Source: Oscillatoriaceae cyanobacterium M33_DOE_052
GTDB taxonomy: Bacteria > Cyanobacteriota > Cyanobacteriia > Cyanobacteriales > Laspinemataceae
Reading direction: 5' to 3'
DNA length: 56,305 nt
Assembly: GCA_015296065.1 (NCBI GenBank)
Contig: DVDU01000025.1
Span: 1 to 56,305 of the forward strand
The notes below the pieces were generated by a model. It ran no database searches. It saw nothing but the letters and a program-made list of their open reading frames with translations, and was not told where the DNA came from. Positions within the stretch are counted from its first letter, which is position 1, and every line of letters starts with the position of its first letter. The position numbers and the translations under genes were made by a program. Below are positions 1 to 9,312 of this stretch, piece by piece.

Positions 1-2
1 AG

Positions 3-1658
3 AACCTGCAAAACCAGAACCAGTTTCCGGTGTTATTGCGGCAGTATTTTTCTTGGGTCGGGGATGATACGATGGTGGATACTGCTGAGGCTTGCGGCGT
101 GGTGCCACTGGCGCAAAAAGATAGTGCTATTGGCGATTGGAGGTTCTTAAGTTCGGAGCAAGTGGCACAACTGCCATTGCAGAAAACACATTCCTTATTT
201 CCTACAATCCTGATTGATGGCGTATTTTTCCAACTATACAATACCGGTATTGCCCGCGTGTGGCGTTCCTTACTCCAAGAATGGTCAAACCAGGAGTTTG
301 CCAAACACATTGTGGTCTTAGACCGGGTGGGAACCGCCCCCAAAATGCCTGGTATTCGCTATCGCACTATCCCCGCCTACGACTACGACAACACCGACGT
401 TGACAAGCAAATGCTCCAGGAAATCTGCGATGAAGAAGGAGCAGATTTATTCATCTCCACCTACTACACCACTCCCATATCTACGCCATCCGTATTCATG
501 GCCTATGACATGATACCTGAAGTCCTCGGATCCGACTTTACCCAGCCCATGTGGCGGGAGAAGCACTATGGCATTGAACACGCTAGTGCTTATATTTCCA
601 TATCAGAAAACACGGCGCGAGACTTAGCCAAGTTTTTCCCCAATATTGACCCAGATACCATCAAAGTCGCTCATTGCGGAGTTACACCGGAGTTTTACCC
701 AGCCACTACAGAAGAAATCAACTGCTTTAAAACCAAATACGGCATATCCAAACCCTACTTTCTTCTAGTGGGGATGGGCAGTAACTACAAAAACGCCTCC
801 TTGTTCTTAAAGGCGTTTTCCCAACTGCCCGCTAAGCAAGGGTTTGAAATCGTCGCCACCGGCAGCGGATATTTATTGTCTGCCGAAATGAGACAATACA
901 CGTCCGGGGTAGTAGTACACCTGGTGCAACTTGAAGATGCAGAACTGAAAGCAGCTTACAGTGGTGCTGTTGCCCTGGTGTATCCATCTATCTATGAAGG
1001 TTTCGGTTTGCCGGTGTTGGAGGCTCTTGCCTGCGGTTGCCCCGTCATTACCTCTCCTAATGCTTCCATCCCAGAGGTGGCCGGAGAGGCGACAATTTAT
1101 GTCAATCATCAAGATGTAGATGGCTTAGCAAATGCCCTGTGCGACGTGCAAAAGCCATCATTGCGCAACTCTATGATCGCAGCGGGATTGGCACAAGCTC
1201 AAAAGTTTTCTTGGGCATCGATGGCAGAAAACGTGAGTCAGGCGCTGATAAATGCTACTTTGCTGCCGTTAAACTTGCAAGCAGTAAATCTCATCGCTTT
1301 TCCTGACTGGCAACAACCGGAAGAGTCCCTGGGAGCAGAACTGCAAGCGGTTCTCAAGACTGTGGCGACGCACCCGAATAAAAGCGGGATGACACTACTG
1401 ATATATCGCGGGGAGATGTCCGAGGAGGACGCCAACCTGATGCTATCGACTGTGGCGATGAACTTGCTGATGGAGGAGGATTTAGATGTGAGTGACGGGC
1501 CGGTGATTTCCCTGGTGGGTGAATTAGACCCAATGCAGTGGCAGGCACTGTTGCCCCGCTTACAGGGGCGAATTATTTTAGCAGGGGAGAATTGGGATGG
1601 CATCGCCGCCGCCAAAGCCGAAAATATTCCCACCTACACCCCCGATAACCTCCCTTAA
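3..1658 (+). CDS. Glycosyltransferase family 4 (GT-B), 5' end outside window
   Basis: The reading frame is open from the first complete codon at position 3, so the true start lies upstream. A GTG at 30 is only the first possible start inside the window. Counting from it, a conserved N-terminal stretch with DGVFFQLYNTGIARVW lies near residues 63-78. The donor-binding GT4 signature YEGFGLPVLEALACGCPVI follows near 323-341, with the usual IPEVAGEA after it. About 130 residues beyond the GT-B core form an extra C-terminal region of unknown role. The family transfers sugars from nucleotide-sugars, usually to polysaccharide or protein acceptors at the cytoplasmic face of the membrane. Two GT41-type transferases, a pilin and two methyltransferases follow on the other strand, so a role in surface glycosylation is likely. 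The acceptor cannot be read from the sequence. Confidence 0.85.
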   Translation, partial: NLQNQNQFPVLLRQYFSWVGDDTMVDTAEACGVVPLAQKDSAIGDWRFLSSEQVAQLPLQKTHSLFPTILIDGVFFQLYNTGIARVWRSLLQEWSNQEFAKHIVVLDRVGTAPKMPGIRYRTIPAYDYDNTDVDKQMLQEICDEEGADLFISTYYTTPISTPSVFMAYDMIPEVLGSDFTQPMWREKHYGIEHASAYISISENTARDLAKFFPNIDPDTIKVAHCGVTPEFYPATTEEINCFKTKYGISKPYFLLVGMGSNYKNASLFLKAFSQLPAKQGFEIVATGSGYLLSAEMRQYTSGVVVHLVQLEDAELKAAYSGAVALVYPSIYEGFGLPVLEALACGCPVITSPNASIPEVAGEATIYVNHQDVDGLANALCDVQKPSLRNSMIAAGLAQAQKFSWASMAENVSQALINATLLPLNLQAVNLIAFPDWQQPEESLGAELQAVLKTVATHPNKSGMTLLIYRGEMSEEDANLMLSTVAMNLLMEEDLDVSDGPVISLVGELDPMQWQALLPRLQGRIILAGENWDGIAAAKAENIPTYTPDNLP

Positions 1659-1708
1659 AAATAGCAACCGTTGACTCCCACAAGTCAACAGTTGCTATCC
1701 AGCATTTT

Positions 1709-2137
1709 TTATATTTCATCTCTTGGAGGATGCCAACCCTGACTTATCCACAAACTTCTTGCCGCCACTACGTATTCGTTATTGAGGTGCAAAGCCACCA
1801 CTGTGGCGCTACCACTTGCAGTTAAACCCACAATATCAGTGCCCCCATTAGCCCAGCTAAAATGCTCGGTCCATTTTTGCTCGCGGGGATGGAACAAAGG
1901 CACTAATTCTCCAGTATTTGGGTCAATAGCATGAGTTTTTGCGCCCTTGAACTCATTACAACGGTAGCCGGAGGCTGCTAAATTATCCCGATCGTCACCC
2001 CCACCTAGGGACTGAGGAAAAATATGCTCTATTACTAATGGCATACCAATCAGCCGCGACGATGTGCGGCAATATTCACAGCAGTAACCTGCTTCTGACC
2101 ACACCTGCTGCCGTAGTTTCTGGGAAATTGAAGCCAC
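1709..2137 (-). CDS. HNH endonuclease family protein
   Basis: This 142-residue protein carries a small HNH nuclease domain. CEYC (residues 20-23) provides two zinc-type cysteines. IEHIFPQSLGGGDDRDNL (36-53) holds the catalytic H38 and N52, and YRCNEFKG (58-65) supplies the third position as N61. The usual second cysteine pair is incomplete, since only C60 remains. The start is GTG at 2137 with no clear Shine-Dalgarno. The gene begins 15 bases after the stop of the gene at 2153-2575, so the two are probably co-transcribed. HNH proteins of this size occur as stand-alone nucleases, in mobile elements and in conflict systems. The genomic role here is unknown. Confidence 0.8.
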   Translation of the reverse strand: MASISQKLRQQVWSEAGYCCEYCRTSSRLIGMPLVIEHIFPQSLGGGDDRDNLAASGYRCNEFKGAKTHAIDPNTGELVPLFHPREQKWTEHFSWANGGTDIVGLTASGSATVVALHLNNEYVVAARSLWISQGWHPPRDEI

Positions 2138-2152
2138 AGTTATTTATTCTAT

Positions 2153-2575
2153 CTATTCTACAGGTAAATATTCCAATGGTTGGATCGGATAACCACGCCA
2201 CCGCAACAAAGACCAAGCAGATGCTTTGCTCAACATCAGCCTGTCAGCATCAATGCGCAAATCCCTAATTTCCTCAAGCTCCGCCGCTGTAATTGAGTCA
2301 TTGGCGTTTTTATCTAGCAGTGTCAAATGGCGTTCTTGCGCCGTTGGCGATACTTGCATCCGCGTAATTTTCACCAGTTCCTCTACCGGGAGATTTTGCA
2401 TACTCAGTAACTCCCCTTGCAAATGAAGGGGTGCATGCTCAACCGAAGGCGGCAAGTTACTGGTGATACTCTGTATTGCCAGAGATTCCAAAGATTGATT
2501 GCTCAGCTCAGCAATCCTCACTAATTTTTGGAAGACCGGCTCTGGTAGTTCTAACGTTAGTCGGTACGTCGCCAT
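2153..2575 (-). CDS. Small protein with ribbon-helix-helix-like N-terminus, HNH partner
   Basis: The ATG at 2575 is chosen over an upstream TTG at 2587 because GAGG lies six bases before it. The 140-residue product starts MATYRLTLELPEPVFQKL, a beta strand followed by helices as in ribbon-helix-helix or plasmid-stability antitoxins. It then has a helical middle and a C-terminal SLLRWRGYPI motif. I do not recognise a named family with certainty. It lies directly upstream of the HNH gene in the same orientation. An antitoxin, regulator or accessory role is possible but is inferred only from context and fold impression. Confidence 0.6.
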   Translation of the reverse strand: MATYRLTLELPEPVFQKLVRIAELSNQSLESLAIQSITSNLPPSVEHAPLHLQGELLSMQNLPVEELVKITRMQVSPTAQERHLTLLDKNANDSITAAELEEIRDLRIDADRLMLSKASAWSLLRWRGYPIQPLEYLPVE

Positions 2576-2660
2576 CTTTGACCTCAAGTAGCCAGAAGAT
2601 TTTCTGCTCCTAGTATAATATGGTTATTATATCGAGTCCGGTTAATTGCTAATAAATCCC

Positions 2661-2677
2661 GTAGGGGCAGCCCCTAC
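2661..2677. repeat. Short palindrome of the gtagggg family
   Basis: This is a 17-base palindrome, gtaggggc-a-gcccctac, lying between the HNH pair and the downstream glycosyltransferase gene. Its arms match the start of the 28-bp palindromes at 28546-28573 and 41960-41987, so it is probably a short member of the same dispersed family. Confidence 0.6.
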
Positions 2678-2695
2678 TATTGAGATTTACCCCTA

Positions 2696-4888
2696 TCAAC
2701 CATCCACATACTGCTGCCACATTTGCCGATAGGCTGATTCCATATCCCTGGTAAACTGTGCGGAATTCCACAGGGGAGAACTGTGGCGAGACTGGCGCAA
2801 TCTCCAGGCTATATCTTGCCGTAGTTCTGGAGATTTGCCCAGACGGATACCCCATTCCACATATTCCTCATCGGTCCAAGCAATTCCCTCAGTCACCCCC
2901 ACATTCATCATCATAGTATAGCTATTGCGGGCGGCAAATTGCTCCCCTACCCTGGTGACAATGGGAATACCCATCCAGAGAGTTTCTAGAGTTGTGGTGG
3001 CGCCGTTGTAGGGATAGGTATCCAATACCACATCGGCAATACTTAGGTTAGCTCGATGGAGATTTTCAGAGCTGACTTTTGGTAAAAAGCGCAGGCGTTC
3101 TGCCTCTACTCCCACTTCGGCGGCCAGGTTTTCAAAGAAAACTTTTACTCCCTCTGTATCTGCCATGCTTTTGACGACAAAATAGCTATCGGGAACTGCT
3201 TTGATAATTTGCATTTGCAAGCGCGCATTATGGGGATTGCGCTTATAGCCAGTTTGCGCGCTGAAATACACTACCGCATCATCGGGAATGCCTAAATCAT
3301 CCCGTCGCACATTGGGGACACCTACCTCAAACCCATCCACCGCAATATATGTTTGCGGCAACCGCCAAATTTTGGCATTATAATAATCTTGGGCATTTTC
3401 TGGCAGCACGTATTTATCAGCAATAAAATAGTCAACCGCAGGTAAACCGGAGGCATCAGACCCCAACCAAGTCACTTGAATGGGAGCCGGTTTTAAAGCT
3501 AAAATAGGAGAAATCATCCGGTGGGTAATGCTGTCTAAATCTACTAGGATATCAATCTCGTCCTCGCCAATGTATTCGGCAATCTTCTTGATGCTATCAT
3601 CAGCGCAATCAGAAAATTTAGATATTTCGGCAAAACTCGCCTGCATATCATCATAGATGCGCTGGAGGGAGTAGGTGTAGATGGCAAAATTTTCGGCATC
3701 GTGATATTGCATCACCCACCGTGACAGCCATCCCACGGAATGCCGGTAAAAACAACTGGATATATAGCCGATGCGCAGAACTTTATTACTTACTTCTCTG
3801 CTTACCGCTTCTTCCCGGTTCAGCTTCCCATCCGCATCTAAGTAATTTTTGACTTTATTTTGGTAAACCTGTGCAAATTGATTCTTAAATTGATGGTCAT
3901 TTTGCGGACGATCGCCGAAATAAGGGAGATAACCCAGCGTCACCATTGAATAAGCGAATACATCTTCAGCGATATGAGCGCCAGAGTCAGTTACATATGT
4001 CAGCAATTTTTCATATTCTTGCGCCAATTCATAAGCACGCTCCCAAGCAAACCCTGTTTCTAGCAAGCTGGTAATTGCCAAATGGTAGGCGATGATTTTC
4101 GCTTCCACCGTGTTATCTGCAAAGCTCAGCAGCTTGATGGCGGCATCTGCACTGGCAGCCGGATTATCAACTTCTCGACAGAAACGAGCTATATTGCCCA
4201 GAAAAAATCGATTTTCTGGTGCCACTTTTAACCCAATTTTCGTAAACTCAATAACTTGCTCTTTCGATACCGAACGCTTCTCGATAAAATCGGCAATTTG
4301 GTGGGATAAAAATTCTGCCAGCCATACCCCATCGACACCAGCAGCAATACAAGCATCAGCCAGCTTTACAGCCATAGGATATTCTGCTGCTACCTGCATA
4401 ATTGCCCGCCAGCATTCCTGCATCTCGTCAGCACCAAACCGAGCTACCCCATCTGGTGCTACTATTTCACTAAGTTGGGAAAGCAATTCCTCGGTTTCTG
4501 GGAATTTCGCTAACTTTTTCTCTAACTTAATTGTCTGTACCAAATTTTGCCAATTGTCTGGCTCCATTTCCCCCATTTGCTGCCGAATTAACCAAGCGGC
4601 TTGCCAGTTGGGAATTGCTTCCTGCCTTTCGGCTTCTGCCGCCAATACTTCCCATAGCTCTTGGCTCCAGACGGCTACTTGCTCTGGCTCACCTTGGGCG
4701 ATGATAAAAGACCAAGCGGTTAAGGCTTCTGCAGCCGATTCTTGCAGTAGCAGCATCAGTCCCAAATACCAGTAATTTTCCACTTGGTCAGGATTTGCGG
4801 CTACAGCTTCCTCGTATAATGCCGCCGCTGCTGCATAATCTCCCTGCATCCAATATTGATATGCTTCTTTTGCCCTTTCATTTGTCAT
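2696..4888 (-). CDS. TPR / SPINDLY-type O-linked glycosyltransferase (GT41-like), copy A
   Basis: The 730-residue protein has a TPR-like helical N-terminus (about residues 1-60) and a long helical spacer. A GT41-type catalytic region runs from about 368 to the end, beginning LRIGYISSCFYRHSVGW. The donor-site block VLDTYPYNGATTTLETLWMG lies near 620-640. NGATT replaces the NGHTT of eukaryotic OGT, which may change donor or catalytic details. VVYFSAQTGYKRNP and YFVVKSM match the region supplying the OGT nucleotide-binding lysine. The family adds a sugar such as GlcNAc to Ser/Thr of cytoplasmic proteins. It is 40 bases downstream of a close paralogue and near a pilin gene, so pilin glycosylation is an attractive inference. 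ATG at 4888 has only a weak GGA upstream. Confidence 0.85.
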   Translation of the reverse strand: MTNERAKEAYQYWMQGDYAAAAALYEEAVAANPDQVENYWYLGLMLLLQESAAEALTAWSFIIAQGEPEQVAVWSQELWEVLAAEAERQEAIPNWQAAWLIRQQMGEMEPDNWQNLVQTIKLEKKLAKFPETEELLSQLSEIVAPDGVARFGADEMQECWRAIMQVAAEYPMAVKLADACIAAGVDGVWLAEFLSHQIADFIEKRSVSKEQVIEFTKIGLKVAPENRFFLGNIARFCREVDNPAASADAAIKLLSFADNTVEAKIIAYHLAITSLLETGFAWERAYELAQEYEKLLTYVTDSGAHIAEDVFAYSMVTLGYLPYFGDRPQNDHQFKNQFAQVYQNKVKNYLDADGKLNREEAVSREVSNKVLRIGYISSCFYRHSVGWLSRWVMQYHDAENFAIYTYSLQRIYDDMQASFAEISKFSDCADDSIKKIAEYIGEDEIDILVDLDSITHRMISPILALKPAPIQVTWLGSDASGLPAVDYFIADKYVLPENAQDYYNAKIWRLPQTYIAVDGFEVGVPNVRRDDLGIPDDAVVYFSAQTGYKRNPHNARLQMQIIKAVPDSYFVVKSMADTEGVKVFFENLAAEVGVEAERLRFLPKVSSENLHRANLSIADVVLDTYPYNGATTTLETLWMGIPIVTRVGEQFAARNSYTMMMNVGVTEGIAWTDEEYVEWGIRLGKSPELRQDIAWRLRQSRHSSPLWNSAQFTRDMESAYRQMWQQYVDG

Positions 4889-4928
4889 TGTTATTATTTC
4901 CGAAAGTCACTTTTGTTGGTAGTTGCAC

Positions 4929-7151
4929 TTAAGTACCTTCGAGATACCGCTGCCACATCTGTTCGTAGGCATTTTCCATCTCCCGGGCAAATTGTTTGCC
5001 ATTCCACAGGGGAGCTGTTTTCCTGGCGAGTTGCAGTTTCCACGATATCTCCTGTCGCAGTTTTGCATCTTTACCCAAGCGCACTCCCCATTCTACATAT
5101 TCGTCGTCACTCCAAGCAATCCCCTCGGTTACTCCAGCGTTGACCATCATGGTGTAGCTGTTGCGGGCGGCAAATTGCTCTCCTACTCTGGTGACAATGG
5201 GAATTCCCATCCACAAGGTTTCTAGGGTGGTAGTGGCGCCGTTGTAGGGATAAGTATCTAGTACCACATCGGCGATGCCTAAATCGGCCCGGTGTGTGGC
5301 TTCTGCACCGACTTGGGGTAAAAAACGCAAGCGGCTGATATCTACTCCTTCTGCTTCTGCAATTTGGGTAAAAAAGGTTTCTACTGCTCCTTTATCGGAG
5401 ATGCCTTTGATTAAAAAGTAGCTATTGGGCACCTCTTTGATAATTTTCATCTGGAGTTTGGCGGTATCTGGGTGGCGTTTGTAGCCTCGCTGACCGCTAA
5501 AATAGACTACTGCATCGGTGGGTATTTCTAGCCGATCGCGCCGCAACGTGGGTACTCCTACTTCAAATCCATCCACGGCGATGTAGGTTTGGGGCAAACG
5601 CCAGATTTTTTCCGTGTAATAATCTTGCGCCGATTCCGGTAACACGTAAGGGTCGGCTATATAGTAATCAATACTAGGCAAACCTGAAGCATCCCAACCT
5701 AACCAAGTCACCTGCACTGGTGCTGGTTTCAGGGCCATCACTTCACAGGTGGTATCTAGGGTGATGCTATCTACGTCGATCGCGATATCAATTTCATCCG
5801 CCGCAATGCGATCGGCTATTTCCTCCACATTCCTGGTTAAGGGACGCGGGTGAGTTACCCGAGATGCGTACCATTCTTGTACTGGGTCGTTTGGCTTGTA
5901 GTTAATAAAATAGCCGTAAATCTCAAATTGAGAGCGATCGTGATGCTCCAGCAACCATCGCGCCAGCCATCCTACCGAATGTCTCCTCAGACAATGAGAC
6001 ACATATCCTATTTTTAGCTTTTTCTGACTTGGCGCAATTTTTTTCCGTTCTAAAGCACTGGTGCGATATTGCTCTACCCGGTCATTAAATTGATTTTGAA
6101 TCTTAGTTTGGCACCACTGGGACACCAACACCTGCATCTGTCTGTTGTGTTTGGCCGAGTCTTGCACATAAGGGAAAAAATATGCTACACTTAATCCTCT
6201 GGTGACTGCTGCATAATTAATGCTATCTAATGTTTCTGGCAAATTATATAATAATTTCTTTTGCTCTTCAAAAGCCAACCACACCTGGTCCCAATAGCCA
6301 CCCGCCCCCAATAAACGACGCAGTAACAAGTGATTGGCAAATAGTTGAGCCGCTACATTATCTGCCAGAGCGGCACATGACTTAGCCGCTTCTATTCCTT
6401 TATCATACTCTTCAGCATTTTGATAAAAAGTAGCCAAATGCCGCCAAACTTCGGCTTGATTTTCCCGGTTAATCTCTAAGCTCAAACATAGCTCCGCCAG
6501 ATGCACCGCTCCTAGGGGTTCATGCAGGGTATGATTTAGCTCGATCGCCGCCACCAACAAAACCGATAGCAGCAAATCTGACAAATGCCGCAGATGGGAA
6601 CAGCATACTGATGCCAATTCTAATGCTTTTGGATGTAAAGGCACTGCCTTTAGCACCTGTTCCAATAGCGCTAATAATAAATGGGAGTCTATCTCTTGAT
6701 GCTCCCGAATTAGTTCTACAACTCCCCAATCAGCCAGCTCGTCTCCTGTAAACTCTTCCAACTCTATAGCTAAGAGAGATAAATACAATAAATTATCCAC
6801 GTCACCAGGCTGTAGCTCCCGAATATGCTGGCGAATCAACCAAGTCACTTTATAGTCGTCTAAATCTTGCCGCCGCTGCGCTTCCGCCTCTAAAACCTCC
6901 ACCAGCTCTGCCGTCCACAACTCCACCTCCTCCGGATCCCCCTCCATCATTGCTGCCAGCCAGGTGGTGTGCGCTTCCGTTTCTTGTCCTTGTAATAGCA
7001 ACAGTAAACCCAAATTCCAGTAATAAGATTTCACATCCGGTGTCGCGGCAATAGCTTCCTCGTACAAACTAGCCGCCTCGGAGTATCTATCTTTGCACAT
7101 TAATTCATATGCTTGCTTTGACCGAGACATCGAGCTATAACTGAACGACAT
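4929..7151 (-). CDS. TPR / SPINDLY-type O-linked glycosyltransferase (GT41-like), copy B
   Basis: This is a paralogue of the gene at 2696-4888 with the same layout: an N-terminal TPR-like segment (KQAYELMCKDRYSEAASLYE), a helical spacer and a GT41 catalytic half. The catalytic half starts LKIGYVSHCLRRHSVGW and contains VLDTYPYNGATTTLETLWMG and RVGEQFAARNSYTMM. The C-terminal halves are much more alike than the N-terminal halves, so the two enzymes probably share donor chemistry but differ in target recognition. ATG at 7151 is used; ATG at 7130 is also possible and neither has a clear ribosome site. It lies downstream of the pilin gene terminator on the same strand. Confidence 0.85.
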   Translation of the reverse strand: MSFSYSSMSRSKQAYELMCKDRYSEAASLYEEAIAATPDVKSYYWNLGLLLLLQGQETEAHTTWLAAMMEGDPEEVELWTAELVEVLEAEAQRRQDLDDYKVTWLIRQHIRELQPGDVDNLLYLSLLAIELEEFTGDELADWGVVELIREHQEIDSHLLLALLEQVLKAVPLHPKALELASVCCSHLRHLSDLLLSVLLVAAIELNHTLHEPLGAVHLAELCLSLEINRENQAEVWRHLATFYQNAEEYDKGIEAAKSCAALADNVAAQLFANHLLLRRLLGAGGYWDQVWLAFEEQKKLLYNLPETLDSINYAAVTRGLSVAYFFPYVQDSAKHNRQMQVLVSQWCQTKIQNQFNDRVEQYRTSALERKKIAPSQKKLKIGYVSHCLRRHSVGWLARWLLEHHDRSQFEIYGYFINYKPNDPVQEWYASRVTHPRPLTRNVEEIADRIAADEIDIAIDVDSITLDTTCEVMALKPAPVQVTWLGWDASGLPSIDYYIADPYVLPESAQDYYTEKIWRLPQTYIAVDGFEVGVPTLRRDRLEIPTDAVVYFSGQRGYKRHPDTAKLQMKIIKEVPNSYFLIKGISDKGAVETFFTQIAEAEGVDISRLRFLPQVGAEATHRADLGIADVVLDTYPYNGATTTLETLWMGIPIVTRVGEQFAARNSYTMMVNAGVTEGIAWSDDEYVEWGVRLGKDAKLRQEISWKLQLARKTAPLWNGKQFAREMENAYEQMWQRYLEGT

Positions 7152-7211
7152 AATCAAATACAATCAGACATAATGATGGCAGAGAATAGTCAAATATTAT
7201 CCCATAAAATT

Positions 7212-7255
7212 GAGAGCTTTAGTTGAGTAACATCATTACTACAACTAAAGCTCTC
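7212..7255 (-). terminator. Rho-independent-type hairpin after the pilin gene
   Basis: A perfect 14-bp stem (gagagctttagttg paired with caactaaagctctc) with a 16-base loop lies 30 bases past the pilin stop codon. On the minus strand it is followed by AATTTTAT, a modest U-rich tail. It would insulate the pilin transcript from the two transferase genes downstream. Confidence 0.7.
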
Positions 7256-7284
7256 TTGCGGATATTATTCAGGTCGAAATCAAA

Positions 7285-7839
7285 TTAGTTGCCCAACTGG
7301 GTTGCATCAGCAGTGGGAGCCAAGTTAGTCACGACGAAAACGGTAGTGGCTGTAGCTTGTGGACCATCATTTGGATTTGGGGCTTTGATTTCCCAGAGTT
7401 TTGCTTGGGTGGCCGCTTCAGTAACGCCACCAGAAGTTACATCCGTCGTGTAGGTATATCCGCCGTAAGATTTCAACGCTTTCTTAATGGTGATCCCACG
7501 ATGGAGGGCTACAGAAGACGCGCCCGCGGCGCCGGTTGCAATTTCATAGCGGTAGTTAGTAGTTTGGGTGGCAATACCCATTCCTAGTTCACCGATCGAG
7601 CTGGTGAATGCTTGTCTGTCTAAGTGGAAAGCTTGTTGCGCGCGGTTGAGGGCACCGATGTTATTTCTGGCTTCCACCTGTTTGCCTTTGTTGGCTTGGC
7701 TGAGGAGGGAGGGCAACGCAACAGCGGCCAGAATACCGATGATAATCACCACCACCAACAGTTCAATCAGGGTGAAACCCCCTTCTCTCTTTTTCTCGTT
7801 CAGGTGTTGCAGGAACTTGACTTTTAATTCGGTTTTCAT
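7285..7839 (-). CDS. Type IV pilin-like protein (PilA family)
   Basis: The 184-residue prepilin has a 21-residue charged leader ending GG, with prepilin peptidase cleavage expected between G21 and F22 (EGG/FTLIELLVVV). Glu26 is the conserved +5 glutamate. The hydrophobic N-terminal helix IIIGILAAVALPSLL is followed by the usual QANKGKQVEARNNIGALNRAQQ region of cyanobacterial major pilins. The rest is a globular domain rich in Ser, Thr and Ala, which offers many O-glycosylation sites. A strong AAGGAG lies 10 bases before the ATG, as expected for a highly expressed protein. The product is exported, processed by PilD and assembled by the type IV pilus machine. Its neighbours are two SPINDLY-type transferases downstream and two methyltransferases upstream. 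Confidence 0.92.
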   Translation of the reverse strand: MKTELKVKFLQHLNEKKREGGFTLIELLVVVIIIGILAAVALPSLLSQANKGKQVEARNNIGALNRAQQAFHLDRQAFTSSIGELGMGIATQTTNYRYEIATGAAGASSVALHRGITIKKALKSYGGYTYTTDVTSGGVTEAATQAKLWEIKAPNPNDGPQATATTVFVVTNLAPTADATQLGN

Positions 7840-7947
7840 TTGAGAGGTCTCCTTGAGGTCTGGGATGCTTGCTTTTTATCTGCTGAGACTAACTTACCCA
7901 CTTCCCTACCCTTTCATATCACCCCACCATCAAAAAATTTTTCTTTC

Positions 7948-9273
7948 TCAAGCCGAAAGCTCCAAAAGCAGGTACAGATAGCTTTCCAGCTTCACCAACA
8001 GTTCCCGCACCACCTGCTCTGCTCTCGCCTCATCCATCTCTTCCAAGCTCACCGGGTCCAATGGTGCGATTTCCCCCCACCGCCTGACTATGGCCATTAC
8101 TGGCTGGGGTCCATCCCACAGGGGCAGCAGGCAGGCTCCGACTCTACTATCTATATATACCGGATGGGGGGTTACATCTTTGATGTACTTGCTGATTTCC
8201 CAGGCAGCGCGGCTAGCGATACAGTCTATCAGGTCCGCTTTGACTTGGGAGTTTTGTAGCTGAGGGTGTAACTGCACTGTGGCCCGTCGCCAATCTGCCT
8301 CGGTCCAGTCCGCCACCGCCACTCTAGGCCGGTCCCCTTGGTGATGACCACACCAAAAATCCAACAACCGGTGACGCCGCTCTAACAATTCAAAGATACG
8401 CAGTTGCTGCTCAAGAGAAATTTCCCCTAAGCTGATTCCGAATACAGGGGGCAGGTTATCTGGGTCTTGGAATAGGTCCCGCAGTTCCCAGCAACGCCAG
8501 TTTACCATACTGACAAACTCTAGGTCCGCTGCCTTCAATGCGGCGAACATCTCAGGGATACTGTAGCCTTTGTCTCCCTGTAATAAATAATTAGCTAAAA
8601 CCCACTCATCTCGTCCAGAATGTTTGACATCCCAAGTTCTGGCTTTCAAAAATATGCTGTCATTCACCGCCTGCATAAAATCGCGGCATATTTCTAGTTC
8701 TGTTTCCCCAGGATTATCTTCCATTAAACCCATGAATTTAAATAGCTCTTGTGCCCTGTAAAATGTATAGCGCTGAGATGAGCTATGTAAGTTGGTGCGA
8801 ATGATACCATCTGATTTTAATACAGATTTAAATGATTGTAATCCTCTATGAATATCTGGAATTAAGTATAATACTTCATCACAGTTAATATAATCAAATT
8901 GAAATCCTAAGTCGGCGATATCGTCAATTGATATGGCATAAAATTCCGCATTTTCAAAGCCGTGATAGGCTAATCGTTGCCGAGCCAAATCTACAGAAAC
9001 ATCGGAGATATCGATACCGATGATTTTGGCGCCGGGATTGGCTTCGGCTAATGCCAGTGCCTTATGACCGCTGCCACATCCAGCATCTAAAATCCATTTG
9101 CCTTGGGTATCGGCTACTTTTTGATTTCTCCGGTAGTAAGCCGTGACCAAATTGTGAAAATATAGCAAATTTAAGTCACCTTTGGGCGATGTCTGGAGGG
9201 GTACTCGCGGATAGGGACCGGTGTCAAATTGCTGGCGAATTTTTTCTAGGGATTCAGATGGTTGGGCATTCAT
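7948..9273 (-). CDS. SAM-dependent methyltransferase with C-terminal helper domain, copy A
   Basis: The 441-residue protein begins with a conserved KIRQQFDTGPYPRVP lead. The class I SAM fold follows, with motif I ILDAGCGSG at 61-69 and GIDIS at 86-90, where D88 should bind the ribose hydroxyls. Residues from about 230 onward form a long second domain (FVSMVNWRCWELRDLF, FWCGHHQ) shared with the paralogue at 9313-10650. It may be a substrate-recognition or regulatory region like those in other bacterial methyltransferases. An AGGA lies nine bases before the ATG. The substrate is unknown. Proximity to pilin and glycosyltransferase genes suggests a protein or sugar target. Confidence 0.8.
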   Translation of the reverse strand: MNAQPSESLEKIRQQFDTGPYPRVPLQTSPKGDLNLLYFHNLVTAYYRRNQKVADTQGKWILDAGCGSGHKALALAEANPGAKIIGIDISDVSVDLARQRLAYHGFENAEFYAISIDDIADLGFQFDYINCDEVLYLIPDIHRGLQSFKSVLKSDGIIRTNLHSSSQRYTFYRAQELFKFMGLMEDNPGETELEICRDFMQAVNDSIFLKARTWDVKHSGRDEWVLANYLLQGDKGYSIPEMFAALKAADLEFVSMVNWRCWELRDLFQDPDNLPPVFGISLGEISLEQQLRIFELLERRHRLLDFWCGHHQGDRPRVAVADWTEADWRRATVQLHPQLQNSQVKADLIDCIASRAAWEISKYIKDVTPHPVYIDSRVGACLLPLWDGPQPVMAIVRRWGEIAPLDPVSLEEMDEARAEQVVRELLVKLESYLYLLLELSA

Positions 9274-9312
9274 GGCTTGGTTCCTGCTCTGGGGGGATTT
9301 ATGTTAATCAGG

